A stretch of DNA of 64,000 bases. Origin: Brachybacterium sp. FME24 (GTDB lineage Bacteria > Actinomycetota > Actinomycetes > Actinomycetales > Dermabacteraceae). The position numbers were made by a program, and so were the translations under genes. The stretch spans positions 62,001 through 126,000 of the forward strand of contig NZ_JABUXV010000009.1 of the NCBI RefSeq assembly GCF_014897705.1, in the 5' to 3' direction. The notes under the pieces were generated by a model that worked only from the letters and a program-made list of their open reading frames with translations, ran no database searches and was not told the DNA's origin. Positions 8,451-16,336 of this stretch are shown piece by piece (position 1 is the stretch's first letter; every line of letters begins with the position of its first letter).

Positions 8451-9851
8451 GTGGAAGAACTCGTTCTCGCGGAGCGGCCGGTCTGGCTGCTCCTGACGAT
8501 CGCCGTGGTGGCGATCGCTCTCCTGCTCGTCCTCATCATCAAGACACGCCTGCATGCCTTCTTCTCGCTCCTGATCATCGCCGTGGCCACCGGCCTCGCG
8601 GCGGGCATCGGCGTCGGCGACGTCATCGACGTGGTCATAGACGGCTTCAGCAGCACCGTCGGCACCGTCGCCCTGCTGGTCGGCTTCGGCGCCGTCCTGG
8701 GCAGAATCATCGAGGTCACCGGCGGCGCCCAGGTGCTGGCCGACAAGATGCTCGACACCTTCGGGGAGAGTCGCGCACCGCTCGCCCTCGCCGTCGCCTC
8801 CCTGTTCTACGGTTTCCCGATCTTCCTGGACGCCGGCTTCATCGTGATGCTGCCGGTCATCTACACGGTCGCCCGTCGCCTCGGCGGCTCCTTCATGCTC
8901 TACGTGCTGCCCTCGCTCGCGTCGTTCATGATGATGCACGGGCTGCTCCCCCCGCACCCCGGACCCACCGCCGCGGCGACCGTGATGGGCGCCGACATCG
9001 GCCTCGTCATCCTCGTCGGCCTGCTCATCGGCCTTCCCACCTGGTACTTCGGTGGCTACCTGGTCGCGCGGGCCATCTCCAAGCGATACCCGAACACTCC
9101 CGTCCCGGCCCTGCTCGGCGAGCCGCGCAACGTCCCCGAAGAAGAGCGCCCCGCCTTCGGTGCGATCCTCCTCGTGCTGCTGCTTCCCCTGGTGCTGATC
9201 TTCTTCAACACGGCGTTCTCCACGCTCGAATCGCAGGGGACGGTCGGCACCGACAACGTGGCCTACCAGCTGTCCCGCCTCATCGGCGCGACCCCGGTGG
9301 CGCTCGCCCTGTCCGCCATGCTGGCGATGGTGCTGCTCTACGTGATCCCGCGCCGTCGACAGGGCCAGAAGGTCGGCGGGCTGCTCGAGGAGCTCGTCGA
9401 CGACGCCCTCGCGCCTGTCTGCTCGATCATCCTGATCACCGGTGCGGGCGGTGCCTTCGGCGCCATCCTCACCGCGACCGGCATCGGCACCGAGGTCGCC
9501 GAGGGGCTCGACGCCCTCGGCCTGCCGCTCATCGTCGCCGCGTACATGGTCACCATGGCCATGCGTGTCGCCCAGGGTTCCGCGACCGTGGCGGCGACCA
9601 CCGGCGCCTCGATCATGGCTCCGGCGATCCTCGCGGGCGACTTCGGAGCGATCGGCGTCTCCGCCATGGTCATCGCGATCGGCTGTGCCTCGATCGGCTG
9701 GTCGCACGTGAACGACTCCGGCTTCTGGCTGATCGGCAAGTTCTGTGGTTTCGACGCCGTGACCACCTTCAAGACCTGGTCGCTCGTGGGCACCTCCATC
9801 TCGCTGGTCGGTTTCGCGCTGTCGGCGGTGGTGTTCGTCATCTTCGCCTGA
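8451..9851 (+). CDS. GntP-family gluconate/sugar-acid permease
   Basis: This 466-residue membrane protein starts at a GTG preceded by GGAG. It carries the GntP hallmarks GFPIFLDAGF (about 123-132) and LPPHPGPTAAA (about 165-175), and a GSATVAATTG motif near 379. Around twelve or more hydrophobic segments are evident. GntP permeases are proton symporters for gluconate and related aldonic acids. The neighbours, an acid-sugar kinase and an LtnD-like dehydrogenase, suggest transport of a four-carbon or other short sugar acid rather than gluconate itself; no gluconokinase or Entner-Doudoroff gene is nearby. Confidence 0.92.
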   Translation: MEELVLAERPVWLLLTIAVVAIALLLVLIIKTRLHAFFSLLIIAVATGLAAGIGVGDVIDVVIDGFSSTVGTVALLVGFGAVLGRIIEVTGGAQVLADKMLDTFGESRAPLALAVASLFYGFPIFLDAGFIVMLPVIYTVARRLGGSFMLYVLPSLASFMMMHGLLPPHPGPTAAATVMGADIGLVILVGLLIGLPTWYFGGYLVARAISKRYPNTPVPALLGEPRNVPEEERPAFGAILLVLLLPLVLIFFNTAFSTLESQGTVGTDNVAYQLSRLIGATPVALALSAMLAMVLLYVIPRRRQGQKVGGLLEELVDDALAPVCSIILITGAGGAFGAILTATGIGTEVAEGLDALGLPLIVAAYMVTMAMRVAQGSATVAATTGASIMAPAILAGDFGAIGVSAMVIAIGCASIGWSHVNDSGFWLIGKFCGFDAVTTFKTWSLVGTSISLVGFALSAVVFVIFA

Positions 9852-9910
9852 GGGCCGGGTGCGTGAGGGTCTGCTCCTCGCTCGCCGGGTGTGGGCGAGG
9901 ATGCCTTGCG

Positions 9911-9975
9911 AGTAGGGGACTTATTCGTGGAACGGATGCCGTATACGGGTTCGTTCCACGAATAAGTCCCGTACT
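9911..9975. repeat. Dispersed palindromic element, family A, copy 1
   Basis: Arms of 24 bases (9911-9934 and 9952-9975) are complementary at 23 positions around a 17-base loop beginning GATGCCGTATA. The same core and the same loop motif recur at 21331-21392, also between genes. It lies 60 bp after gntP and could fold into a very stable cruciform or transcript hairpin. Confidence 0.85.
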
Positions 9976-10110
9976 CCTCTCGCCAGCCCCTCGTGCACTG
10001 CCTCGGAGCCCTCCGCTCAGCCGTTCGCGGGTCTGACAAGCTCTGGTCAGCCCATTCCCTGCCCGTCTGGCACGCTCGCTCGCCCGCCCGCCCCGGAAAG
10101 GACCTCCACC

Positions 10111-11460
10111 ATGGCCGACTCCCGCCGTCTGCTCGTCCTGGACGACGACCCCACCGGCTCGCAGTGCGTGGCACAGGTCGACGTCGCCTTCGACCTGGAC
10201 CCTGCGATTCCGGCCGGCGTGCTCGCCGAGCCCGGGTCCACCTGCTTCGTGCTGACCAACACCCGGGCGCTGGACGAGGCCGAGGCGGTCGCCATGAACC
10301 GTCGCCTCCTCGCCGGAGTGCTCGCCGACCCGACGGCGCAGCAGGGCCTGCACGTCGTCTCCCGGTCGGACTCCACGCTGCGCGGCCACGTGATCGCCGA
10401 ACCCCTCGCCATCGCCGACGAGCTCGGAGTCCACGGCGTCGACGTCGACGCGATCCTCTTCGCCCCGGCGATGCTCGAGGCGGGCCGGTACACGCAGGAC
10501 GATGTGCATTACGCGGTCGTCGGCGGCGAGCCCCGGCGGGTTGAGGACACCGATTTCGCTCGCGACGCCACCTTCGGCTACTCGCACTCTGACCTGAGCG
10601 AATTCCTCCAGGAGCGCTCCGCGGGAGGGGTGCTCGCCGCGGACGTGCTCAGCATCGGCCTGGACGACATCCGCTCCGGGGGCGCTGCCCGCGTCCACGA
10701 GATCCTCTCCGGGGCCCGCGACCGCCGCTGGGTCGTCCTCAACGCCACCGAGTACTCCGACATGGAGGTCGTCGCCGAGGCCGTGGGCCGGCTCGAAGCC
10801 GACGGGCGCACCTTCATCACCCGCTGCGGCCCGTCCTTCGTGCGACCGCTCGCCGGGCAGAGCGGCGCCCACGTCGTCGACCCCACCTCGATCACCATCC
10901 CCGATGGGCACCTGGACCACGGGCTCGTGGTCGTCGGCTCGCACGTCGGCCTGACCACCACCCAGCTGCGCGCGGTCCAGCAGCGCGGAACCCTGGTGGA
11001 GGTCGAGCTCGACGTCCCCTCCCTGTTGGACGACCGACGCGAACAGCACCTCGACGAGGCCGCGAAGCGGGTGCGCGAAGCGCTGCAGGCCGCCGACTGC
11101 GTGCTCTACACCAGTCGCGACCTGGTGCGCACCGATGACCCGGCCGAGTCCCTCGCGATCGCCCGCAGCGTCTCGGACGCCGTGGTCGAGGTGGTTCGGC
11201 GGGTGCGCGCCGTCAAGCCCGCCTGGGTGGTCGCCAAGGGCGGCATCACCTCCCACGAGGTCGCCGCGAACGGCCTCGGCATCCGCCGGGCGCGCGTCGA
11301 GGGCCAGTTCTGGCCCGGCCAGGTCTCCCTGTTCTCCGCGCAGGAAGCGCCGGAGGAGGTCATGGGCATGCCCTACGTCGTCTTCCCCGGAAATGTGGGC
11401 GGCGAGCAGGCCCTCGCGGACGTCGTCGATCGCCTCACCGCCGCCGTCACCGCGCGCTGA
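10111..11460 (+). CDS. DUF1537 four-carbon acid-sugar kinase family protein
   Basis: The 449-residue protein has the expected two-domain DUF1537 architecture. The N-terminal substrate domain opens with LDDDPTGSQ at 10-18 and has SRSDSTLRGH at 84-93. The C-terminal nucleotide domain has AKGGITS near 375-381 and FPGNVGG near the end. Family members characterised by Gerlt and colleagues (DtnK, OtnK) phosphorylate threonate, erythronate or their 3-keto derivatives. The neighbouring LtnD-like oxidase points to the keto-acid type. No OtnC decarboxylase, OtnI isomerase or PdxA2 gene accompanies it here, so the following step must be encoded elsewhere or the substrate differs. Confidence 0.9.
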   Translation: MADSRRLLVLDDDPTGSQCVAQVDVAFDLDPAIPAGVLAEPGSTCFVLTNTRALDEAEAVAMNRRLLAGVLADPTAQQGLHVVSRSDSTLRGHVIAEPLAIADELGVHGVDVDAILFAPAMLEAGRYTQDDVHYAVVGGEPRRVEDTDFARDATFGYSHSDLSEFLQERSAGGVLAADVLSIGLDDIRSGGAARVHEILSGARDRRWVVLNATEYSDMEVVAEAVGRLEADGRTFITRCGPSFVRPLAGQSGAHVVDPTSITIPDGHLDHGLVVVGSHVGLTTTQLRAVQQRGTLVEVELDVPSLLDDRREQHLDEAAKRVREALQAADCVLYTSRDLVRTDDPAESLAIARSVSDAVVEVVRRVRAVKPAWVVAKGGITSHEVAANGLGIRRARVEGQFWPGQVSLFSAQEAPEEVMGMPYVVFPGNVGGEQALADVVDRLTAAVTAR

Positions 11461-11507
11461 TCCCACCCCCCGCCGGCGTTCGGCCGGCCCTCTCGGAGGA
11501 GGACACC

Positions 11508-12404
11508 ATGTCTCGCACCACCCCCACCATCGGCTGGATCGGCCTGGGTGCGATGGGCGCCCCGATGGTCCGGGCCGCAGCCTCCGCCGACTTCACCGTG
11601 CGGGCCTTCGACCTGAGCCCTGCCGCCCGGGAGGCCGTGGCCGATGCCGCCGCTCCCGTCACCTCCGCGGTCGATGCCGCGGCCGGAGCCGATGTCGTCG
11701 TGGTCATGGTCGCCACCCCCGCCCAGCTCGAGTCGGTGCTGTTCGGCGGCGGTGACGGGGGCGGCGGCATCGCCGCCGTGCTGACCGCGGAGACCACCGT
11801 GCTGATCATGTCGACCGTCGGCCCTGCCGCCCTCGAGGCGACCTGCGCCGCACTGGCCGACGTCACCACGCACGTGGTCGATGCCCCCGTCTCCGGGGGC
11901 GTGGCTCGCGCCGGCACCGGAGACCTGCTGATCATGGTGGGCGGCGCCGAGCAGGACGTCGCGGCGGTGCGCCCGCTGCTGGACGCACTCGCCGCGAACG
12001 CGCCGGTGGTGGGGGAGCGGCCAGGAGACGGCCAGCGCTTCAAGATCGTCAACCAGCTGCTGTGCGGCGTGCATATCGCCGCCGCCGGGGAGGCGCTCGC
12101 ACTCGCCGGCTCCATGGGCCTGGATCTGGATCAGGTGCACGAGGTCCTGAACACCGGTGCGGCAGCCTCCTTCATGTTCGCCGACCGCGGCCGGCGCATG
12201 GTCGACGGCGACTTCGACGAGGTGCGCTCCGCGCTCAGCATCTTCGTGAAGGACATGGACCTGGTGGGTGAGGCCGCCCGCGAGGTGGGCCAGGAGGTGC
12301 CGCTGGCGACCTCCGCGCAGACGGTGTTCCAGCGTGGCAGCGCGCTCGGCCACGACCGACGCGACGACTCGATCGTCGTCGAGGTGCTGCGCGGGGAGCA
12401 CTGA
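11508..12404 (+). CDS. LtnD-like NAD-dependent 3-hydroxyacid dehydrogenase
   Basis: This 298-residue member of the 6-phosphogluconate/hydroxyisobutyrate dehydrogenase family has GLGAMG at 12-17, the substrate loop DAPVSGGVARAGTG, and the catalytic lysine Lys179 in FKIVNQLLCGVHIAA. That QLL..VHIAA context after the lysine resembles L-threonate dehydrogenase LtnD more than tartronate semialdehyde reductase. A strong GGAGGAGG site precedes the ATG by a few bases. It probably oxidises C3 of a sugar acid to feed the DUF1537 kinase 47 bp upstream, with which it forms an operon. Reductase activity in the opposite direction remains possible. Confidence 0.88.
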   Translation: MSRTTPTIGWIGLGAMGAPMVRAAASADFTVRAFDLSPAAREAVADAAAPVTSAVDAAAGADVVVVMVATPAQLESVLFGGGDGGGGIAAVLTAETTVLIMSTVGPAALEATCAALADVTTHVVDAPVSGGVARAGTGDLLIMVGGAEQDVAAVRPLLDALAANAPVVGERPGDGQRFKIVNQLLCGVHIAAAGEALALAGSMGLDLDQVHEVLNTGAAASFMFADRGRRMVDGDFDEVRSALSIFVKDMDLVGEAAREVGQEVPLATSAQTVFQRGSALGHDRRDDSIVVEVLRGEH

Positions 12405-12630
12405 CGGCGGCTCTGGCCAGTCTGCCGGCCGCGCTCCTCGTGCTGGTCAACCTCACCCAGCCGATGGAGAGCTCCGAGTGACGCCGCGGGTGTGACCGGC
12501 AGGGGAGGGTGCCCGATGGCCGTGCCAGAACGGTCGACGAGGCCGCCGATGCCGCTGATGCTGACCACGCGCCCGGGCCGGTGGTAGTTGCCGAATCGTG
12601 ACGGGGCGGAGAGCCCTCGGGTGAGCGATG

Positions 12631-12661
12631 GTGCAATACTCTCTCACGATTGTCTTTGCAC
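12631..12661. promoter_or_regulatory. Inverted repeat before the peptide-type ABC operon
   Basis: GTGCAA (12631-12636) and TTGCAC (12656-12661) are complementary half-sites spaced by 19 bases, located 18 bp before the chosen permease start in an AT-richer patch. They may form an operator. The rest of 12405-12678 shows nothing else recognisable. Confidence 0.4.
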
Positions 12662-12678
12662 AACCGAAAGCACCCGTA

Positions 12679-13614
12679 ATGACTCCCCGTGATGCTCTCC
12701 CGGTGGAGGCTGCCGCCTCCACGGAAGAGCGACCCTCCCGCGCACCGCTGTGGCGTGCCTTCCTGCGCCCGATGCCCCTCGCTGCCGGGATCGTGGTGGT
12801 GCTCAGCCTCCTCTCCGCGCTTCTCGCGCCGCAGCTCAGCGCGCTGTCCGGGAACGACCCGTTCACCTATCACCCGGATGCCCTCGGGCCGGACACCTCG
12901 CCCACGGGGTTCTTCGGAGGAGTCAGCACGGATCACTGGTTCGGGGTCGAGCCCGGCACCGGCCGCGATCTGTTCTCCCTGGTCATCTACGGGGCCAGGG
13001 TCTCGCTGCTGGTGGGTATCGCCTCGACCGTCCTGGCCACCATCATCGGGGTCGTGCTCGGCATCGTCGCCGGCGCCGTGGGCGGGATCGTCGAGAAGCT
13101 GGTGGACTTCGCCACCGACGTCACTCTCGGCTTCCCCTTCCTCATCTTCGCCATCGCCCTCAGCGCCCTGTTCCCGCTCGAGGCGCCCCGGGCCCTGCTG
13201 CTCACCGTGGTCATCGGGATGTTCGGCTGGCCCGGCATCGCCCGGGTGGTCGCCGCCGAGACTCGGGTGATCGTGCGTCAGCCGTACGTCGTCGCCTCCC
13301 GCGTGATGGGCGCGCGCTTCGGCCACGTCTTCCGTCACCAGGTGCTGCCGAACGTCGCCTCGACGGTGATCGTCTTCTCCTGCATCTCGCTGCCGAGCCG
13401 GATCAGCGCCGAGGCGACCCTGTCGTTCCTCGGCGTCGGTGTGCTGCCGCCCACGCCGTCCTGGGGTCGCTCCATCGGTGACGCGATCAGCTGGCTGCTC
13501 GTGGACCCGGCGTTCCTGCTGTTCCCCGCCGCGGCCCTGTTCCTGGTGACCTTCTCCTTCAACGTCCTCGGCGACACTCTGCGCGACGCGCTCGATCCCC
13601 GGGGAGCCCGCTGA
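12679..13614 (+). CDS. Dipeptide/oligopeptide-type ABC transporter permease (DppC-like)
   Basis: From the ATG at 12679 the protein has 311 residues: an N-terminal cytoplasmic stretch, one helix, a large extracellular loop, and the five-helix permease core with an EAA-like loop (VVASRVMGARFGHVFRHQVLPN). The C-terminal AEATLSFLGVGVLPPTPSWG signature is typical of DppC/OppC. An upstream in-frame ATG at 12628 would add 17 residues but overlaps the inverted repeat, so the later start is preferred; neither has a strong ribosome site. It is the first gene of a four-gene importer operon. Confidence 0.88.
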   Translation: MTPRDALPVEAAASTEERPSRAPLWRAFLRPMPLAAGIVVVLSLLSALLAPQLSALSGNDPFTYHPDALGPDTSPTGFFGGVSTDHWFGVEPGTGRDLFSLVIYGARVSLLVGIASTVLATIIGVVLGIVAGAVGGIVEKLVDFATDVTLGFPFLIFAIALSALFPLEAPRALLLTVVIGMFGWPGIARVVAAETRVIVRQPYVVASRVMGARFGHVFRHQVLPNVASTVIVFSCISLPSRISAEATLSFLGVGVLPPTPSWGRSIGDAISWLLVDPAFLLFPAAALFLVTFSFNVLGDTLRDALDPRGAR

Positions 13615-14663
13615 TGATCCCGTCCCTGCAGCGCCTCGCCCGCAGTCTCGGGGTGCTCCTCGTCGTCGTCGGCCTCACCTTCGCGATCTTCTACATCGCC
13701 CCGATCGACCCCGCCCTGCAGATGTGCGGTAAGCCCTGCTCCCCCGAGGACCTCGAGGCCGCCCGCGGCTTCATGGGCTTCGACAAGCCCTGGTGGGTGC
13801 AGCTGGGCACCTTCCTGGCTGCGATCGTCACCGGGCGCTCCTTCGGCTCGGCCGATGTCCTCGTCGAGTGCGCCGCCCCCTGCCTGGGCTACTCCTTCCA
13901 GCTGCACCAGAGCGTGACCGAGCTGCTCGCGGACCGTTTCCCGGTCTCCTTCTCGATCGCCATCGGTGCGGTGGCACTGCAGGCGGTGTTCGGCATCGCG
14001 GCCGGTGCGCTGGCCGCGCGCCGGCAGGGCGGGATGCTGGACCGGATCGTGACCGGGGTGTCGGTCGTCGCCGCCTCCGCACCCGCCTTCGTGGTGGGCC
14101 TGCTCGCGGTGGTGGTGTTCGCGCTGCGCCTGGACCTCCTGCCCAGCGGCGGGTACGAACCCTTCGCCGAGGGGCCGCTGGAGTGGGCGCGCCATCTCGT
14201 CCTGCCCTGGGCGACGCTCGCCTTCCTCAACGGCGCGATCTACGGCCGCCTCGTGCGGTCCTCGATGATCGAGCAGCTCGGCCTGGACTACGTGCGCACC
14301 TCCCGCGCCCTGGGCCTGTCCGAACGACGCATCGACGGCTACGCCCTGCGCAACCTGGCCCTGCCGCTGACCACTCTCATCGCCCTGGACATCGGGGCGC
14401 TGCTGGGCGGCACCGTGATCACCGAGCGGATCTTCGGCCAGCCCGGCCTCGGTGCCCTGCTGCTCGATGCCACCGCCACCGCGGACCTCCCGGTCATCGT
14501 CGGCACCACGCTGGTCGGCTCCCTGCTCATCGTGCTCGCGAACCTCGGCGCCGACCTCGCCCGCCCGCTGCTGGACCGGCGCCTCGCTCACGGCGGCCGC
14601 TCCCCGCGCCGCTCATCCGCCACCACCCCGCTCGATCAGACCCCTCAGGAGAATCCCTCATGA
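13614..14663 (+). CDS. Dipeptide/oligopeptide-type ABC transporter permease (DppB-like)
   Basis: The start overlaps the previous stop by one base. The 349-residue protein has the DppB layout: N-terminal helix, an extracellular domain to about residue 100, then five helices with YVRTSRALGLSERRIDGYALRN as the ATPase-contacting loop and TVITERIFGQPGLG near the end. The external loop contains Cys38, Cys42, Cys83 and Cys87 in two C-x3-C pairs (QMCGKPCS and VECAAPCLG), unusual for the family and possibly disulphide-bonded. It pairs with the DppC-like subunit to form the pore. Confidence 0.9.
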   Translation: MIPSLQRLARSLGVLLVVVGLTFAIFYIAPIDPALQMCGKPCSPEDLEAARGFMGFDKPWWVQLGTFLAAIVTGRSFGSADVLVECAAPCLGYSFQLHQSVTELLADRFPVSFSIAIGAVALQAVFGIAAGALAARRQGGMLDRIVTGVSVVAASAPAFVVGLLAVVVFALRLDLLPSGGYEPFAEGPLEWARHLVLPWATLAFLNGAIYGRLVRSSMIEQLGLDYVRTSRALGLSERRIDGYALRNLALPLTTLIALDIGALLGGTVITERIFGQPGLGALLLDATATADLPVIVGTTLVGSLLIVLANLGADLARPLLDRRLAHGGRSPRRSSATTPLDQTPQENPS

Positions 14664-16336
14664 CCTCGGCATCCTTCACGCGACGCGGGATCCTCGTCGC
14701 CACCCCGCTCGTGCTCGGCACCGGAATGCTCGCCGCGTGCTCGACCGACGGCTCAGGAGGCTCCTCCTCCGACGGCGGCGGGGAGAGCGGCGGCGCCCTG
14801 ACCATCTTCTCGACCGGTGAGGAGATGAGCTTCGATCCCGCGACCAGCCAGAACCTCGCGATCACCACGCTGGGCCTGACCGCGCGGCGACTCACTGCCT
14901 GGAAGACCTCCGCCGGTGCGCCGACCGAGCTGATCCCCGACCTCGCGACGGACACCGGCACCGCGTCGGAGGACGGCCGGACCTGGACCTTCACGCTGCA
15001 GGAGGGGTTGCAGTTCGAGGACGGCACCCCGATCACCGCGGCGACCGTCAAGTACGGCCTGGAGCGCTCCTTCGCCGCCGAGCTCACCGGCGGCCTGACC
15101 TATCACAAGGTGCTGCTCGAGGGCGGCGAGGACTACGCCGGTCCGTTCTCCGACAAGCACCTGGACTCGATCGAGACGCCCGACGAGACGACGATCGTCC
15201 TCCATCTCAACCGTCCCTACGGCGACTTCGGCTGGATCGCCTCGACGCCCGCGTTCGCCCCGGTTCCGGAGGAATCCGGCGAGCCCGAGACCTATGCGAC
15301 CGCGCCTGTCGCGAGCGGCCCCTACCGCCTGGAGTCCTACTCCCCGGGCAGCCAGGCCGTCCTCGTGCGCAATGAGAACTGGGACGCAGGCACCGACCAG
15401 GCCCGCGCCGGCGGCCCCGACTCTCTCGAGTTCGTGCTCGCCCAGGATGCGAGCGTCGTGGCGCAGTCGATCATCGCCGACCGCTCCGACTCGCAGAACG
15501 CCTTCCTGTCGACCTTCGTGCCCACCGCCCAGCTGGTCCAGGCGCAGAACGATCCGAACGTCGGCGACCGCCTGGTGACCTCCGGCCCGGGTGCGCTGGA
15601 GTACCTGGCGCTGAACACCGCCTCGGAGGCGCTCAAGGACGTGAAGGTCCGCCAGGCCATCCAGTACGCCGTGGACAAGCAGGCCTATCTCACCGCCAAG
15701 GGCGGCGAGATCTCCGGCGACTACGCGACGACCCTGATCACCCCGGGCATCGCAGGACGCGAGGAGTACTCGCTGTACTCCGACGATCCCGCCGGGGACG
15801 CCGACGAGGCGACAGCGCTGCTCCAGGAGGCCGGCGTCGAGGACCTGACGCTGCGACTGGTCATCACGGACGACCAGACCGGTGCCGCCGAAGCGATCCA
15901 GCAGGGTCTGGACCGTGCGGGCATCACCGTGACGATCCAGCCGCTGGACGAGAACGCGTACTCCTCGGAGGTCACCGCCGGCGACGGCACCGGGTACGAC
16001 CTGGTGCTCAGCTCCTGGCAGCCCGACGTCCCCTCCCCGAACGCGAACCTCACCCCGCTGTTCGACTCGAGCCAGATCGGCAACGGCAACTACAACCTCG
16101 CGCGCTACGACAACCCCGATGTGGACGCGGCGATCCTCGAGGCCTCCTCGACGACCGACGCCGAGGAGGCGCACGCGAAGTGGGCCGCCGTGGATCAGCA
16201 GATCCTCGAGGACTCCCCGGTGGTGCCGTTGATCTTCTCGAAGAACTCCTTCATCCACGGTTCCGGCGTGGAGAACTTCGTGATCGGGGAGTTCCCCGCC
16301 TACCCGAACTACCTCACGGTGACGCTGGCACCATGA
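14660..16336 (+). CDS. ABC transporter substrate-binding lipoprotein (SBP family 5)
   Basis: The 558-residue protein begins with a Tat-like TRRG motif and lipobox LAAC, Cys27 being the predicted lipidated residue, followed by a Gly/Ser linker. The body matches family 5 binding proteins: LTIFSTGEEMSFDPATS at the start, FEDGTPITAATVKYGLERS, and the VRQAIQYAVDK motif. It is translationally coupled by ATGA to both the permease before it and the ATPase after it. These proteins bind peptides, nickel chelates or oligosaccharides; the pocket cannot be read here, and the catabolic setting makes an oligosaccharide or glycoconjugate possible. Confidence 0.91.
   Translation: MTSASFTRRGILVATPLVLGTGMLAACSTDGSGGSSSDGGGESGGALTIFSTGEEMSFDPATSQNLAITTLGLTARRLTAWKTSAGAPTELIPDLATDTGTASEDGRTWTFTLQEGLQFEDGTPITAATVKYGLERSFAAELTGGLTYHKVLLEGGEDYAGPFSDKHLDSIETPDETTIVLHLNRPYGDFGWIASTPAFAPVPEESGEPETYATAPVASGPYRLESYSPGSQAVLVRNENWDAGTDQARAGGPDSLEFVLAQDASVVAQSIIADRSDSQNAFLSTFVPTAQLVQAQNDPNVGDRLVTSGPGALEYLALNTASEALKDVKVRQAIQYAVDKQAYLTAKGGEISGDYATTLITPGIAGREEYSLYSDDPAGDADEATALLQEAGVEDLTLRLVITDDQTGAAEAIQQGLDRAGITVTIQPLDENAYSSEVTAGDGTGYDLVLSSWQPDVPSPNANLTPLFDSSQIGNGNYNLARYDNPDVDAAILEASSTTDAEEAHAKWAAVDQQILEDSPVVPLIFSKNSFIHGSGVENFVIGEFPAYPNYLTVTLAP

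Noticed and set aside
12405..12678. Possible small gene starting at 12628 or earlier
   Set aside because: The in-frame upstream ATG only lengthens the DppC-like permease and overlaps an inverted repeat.
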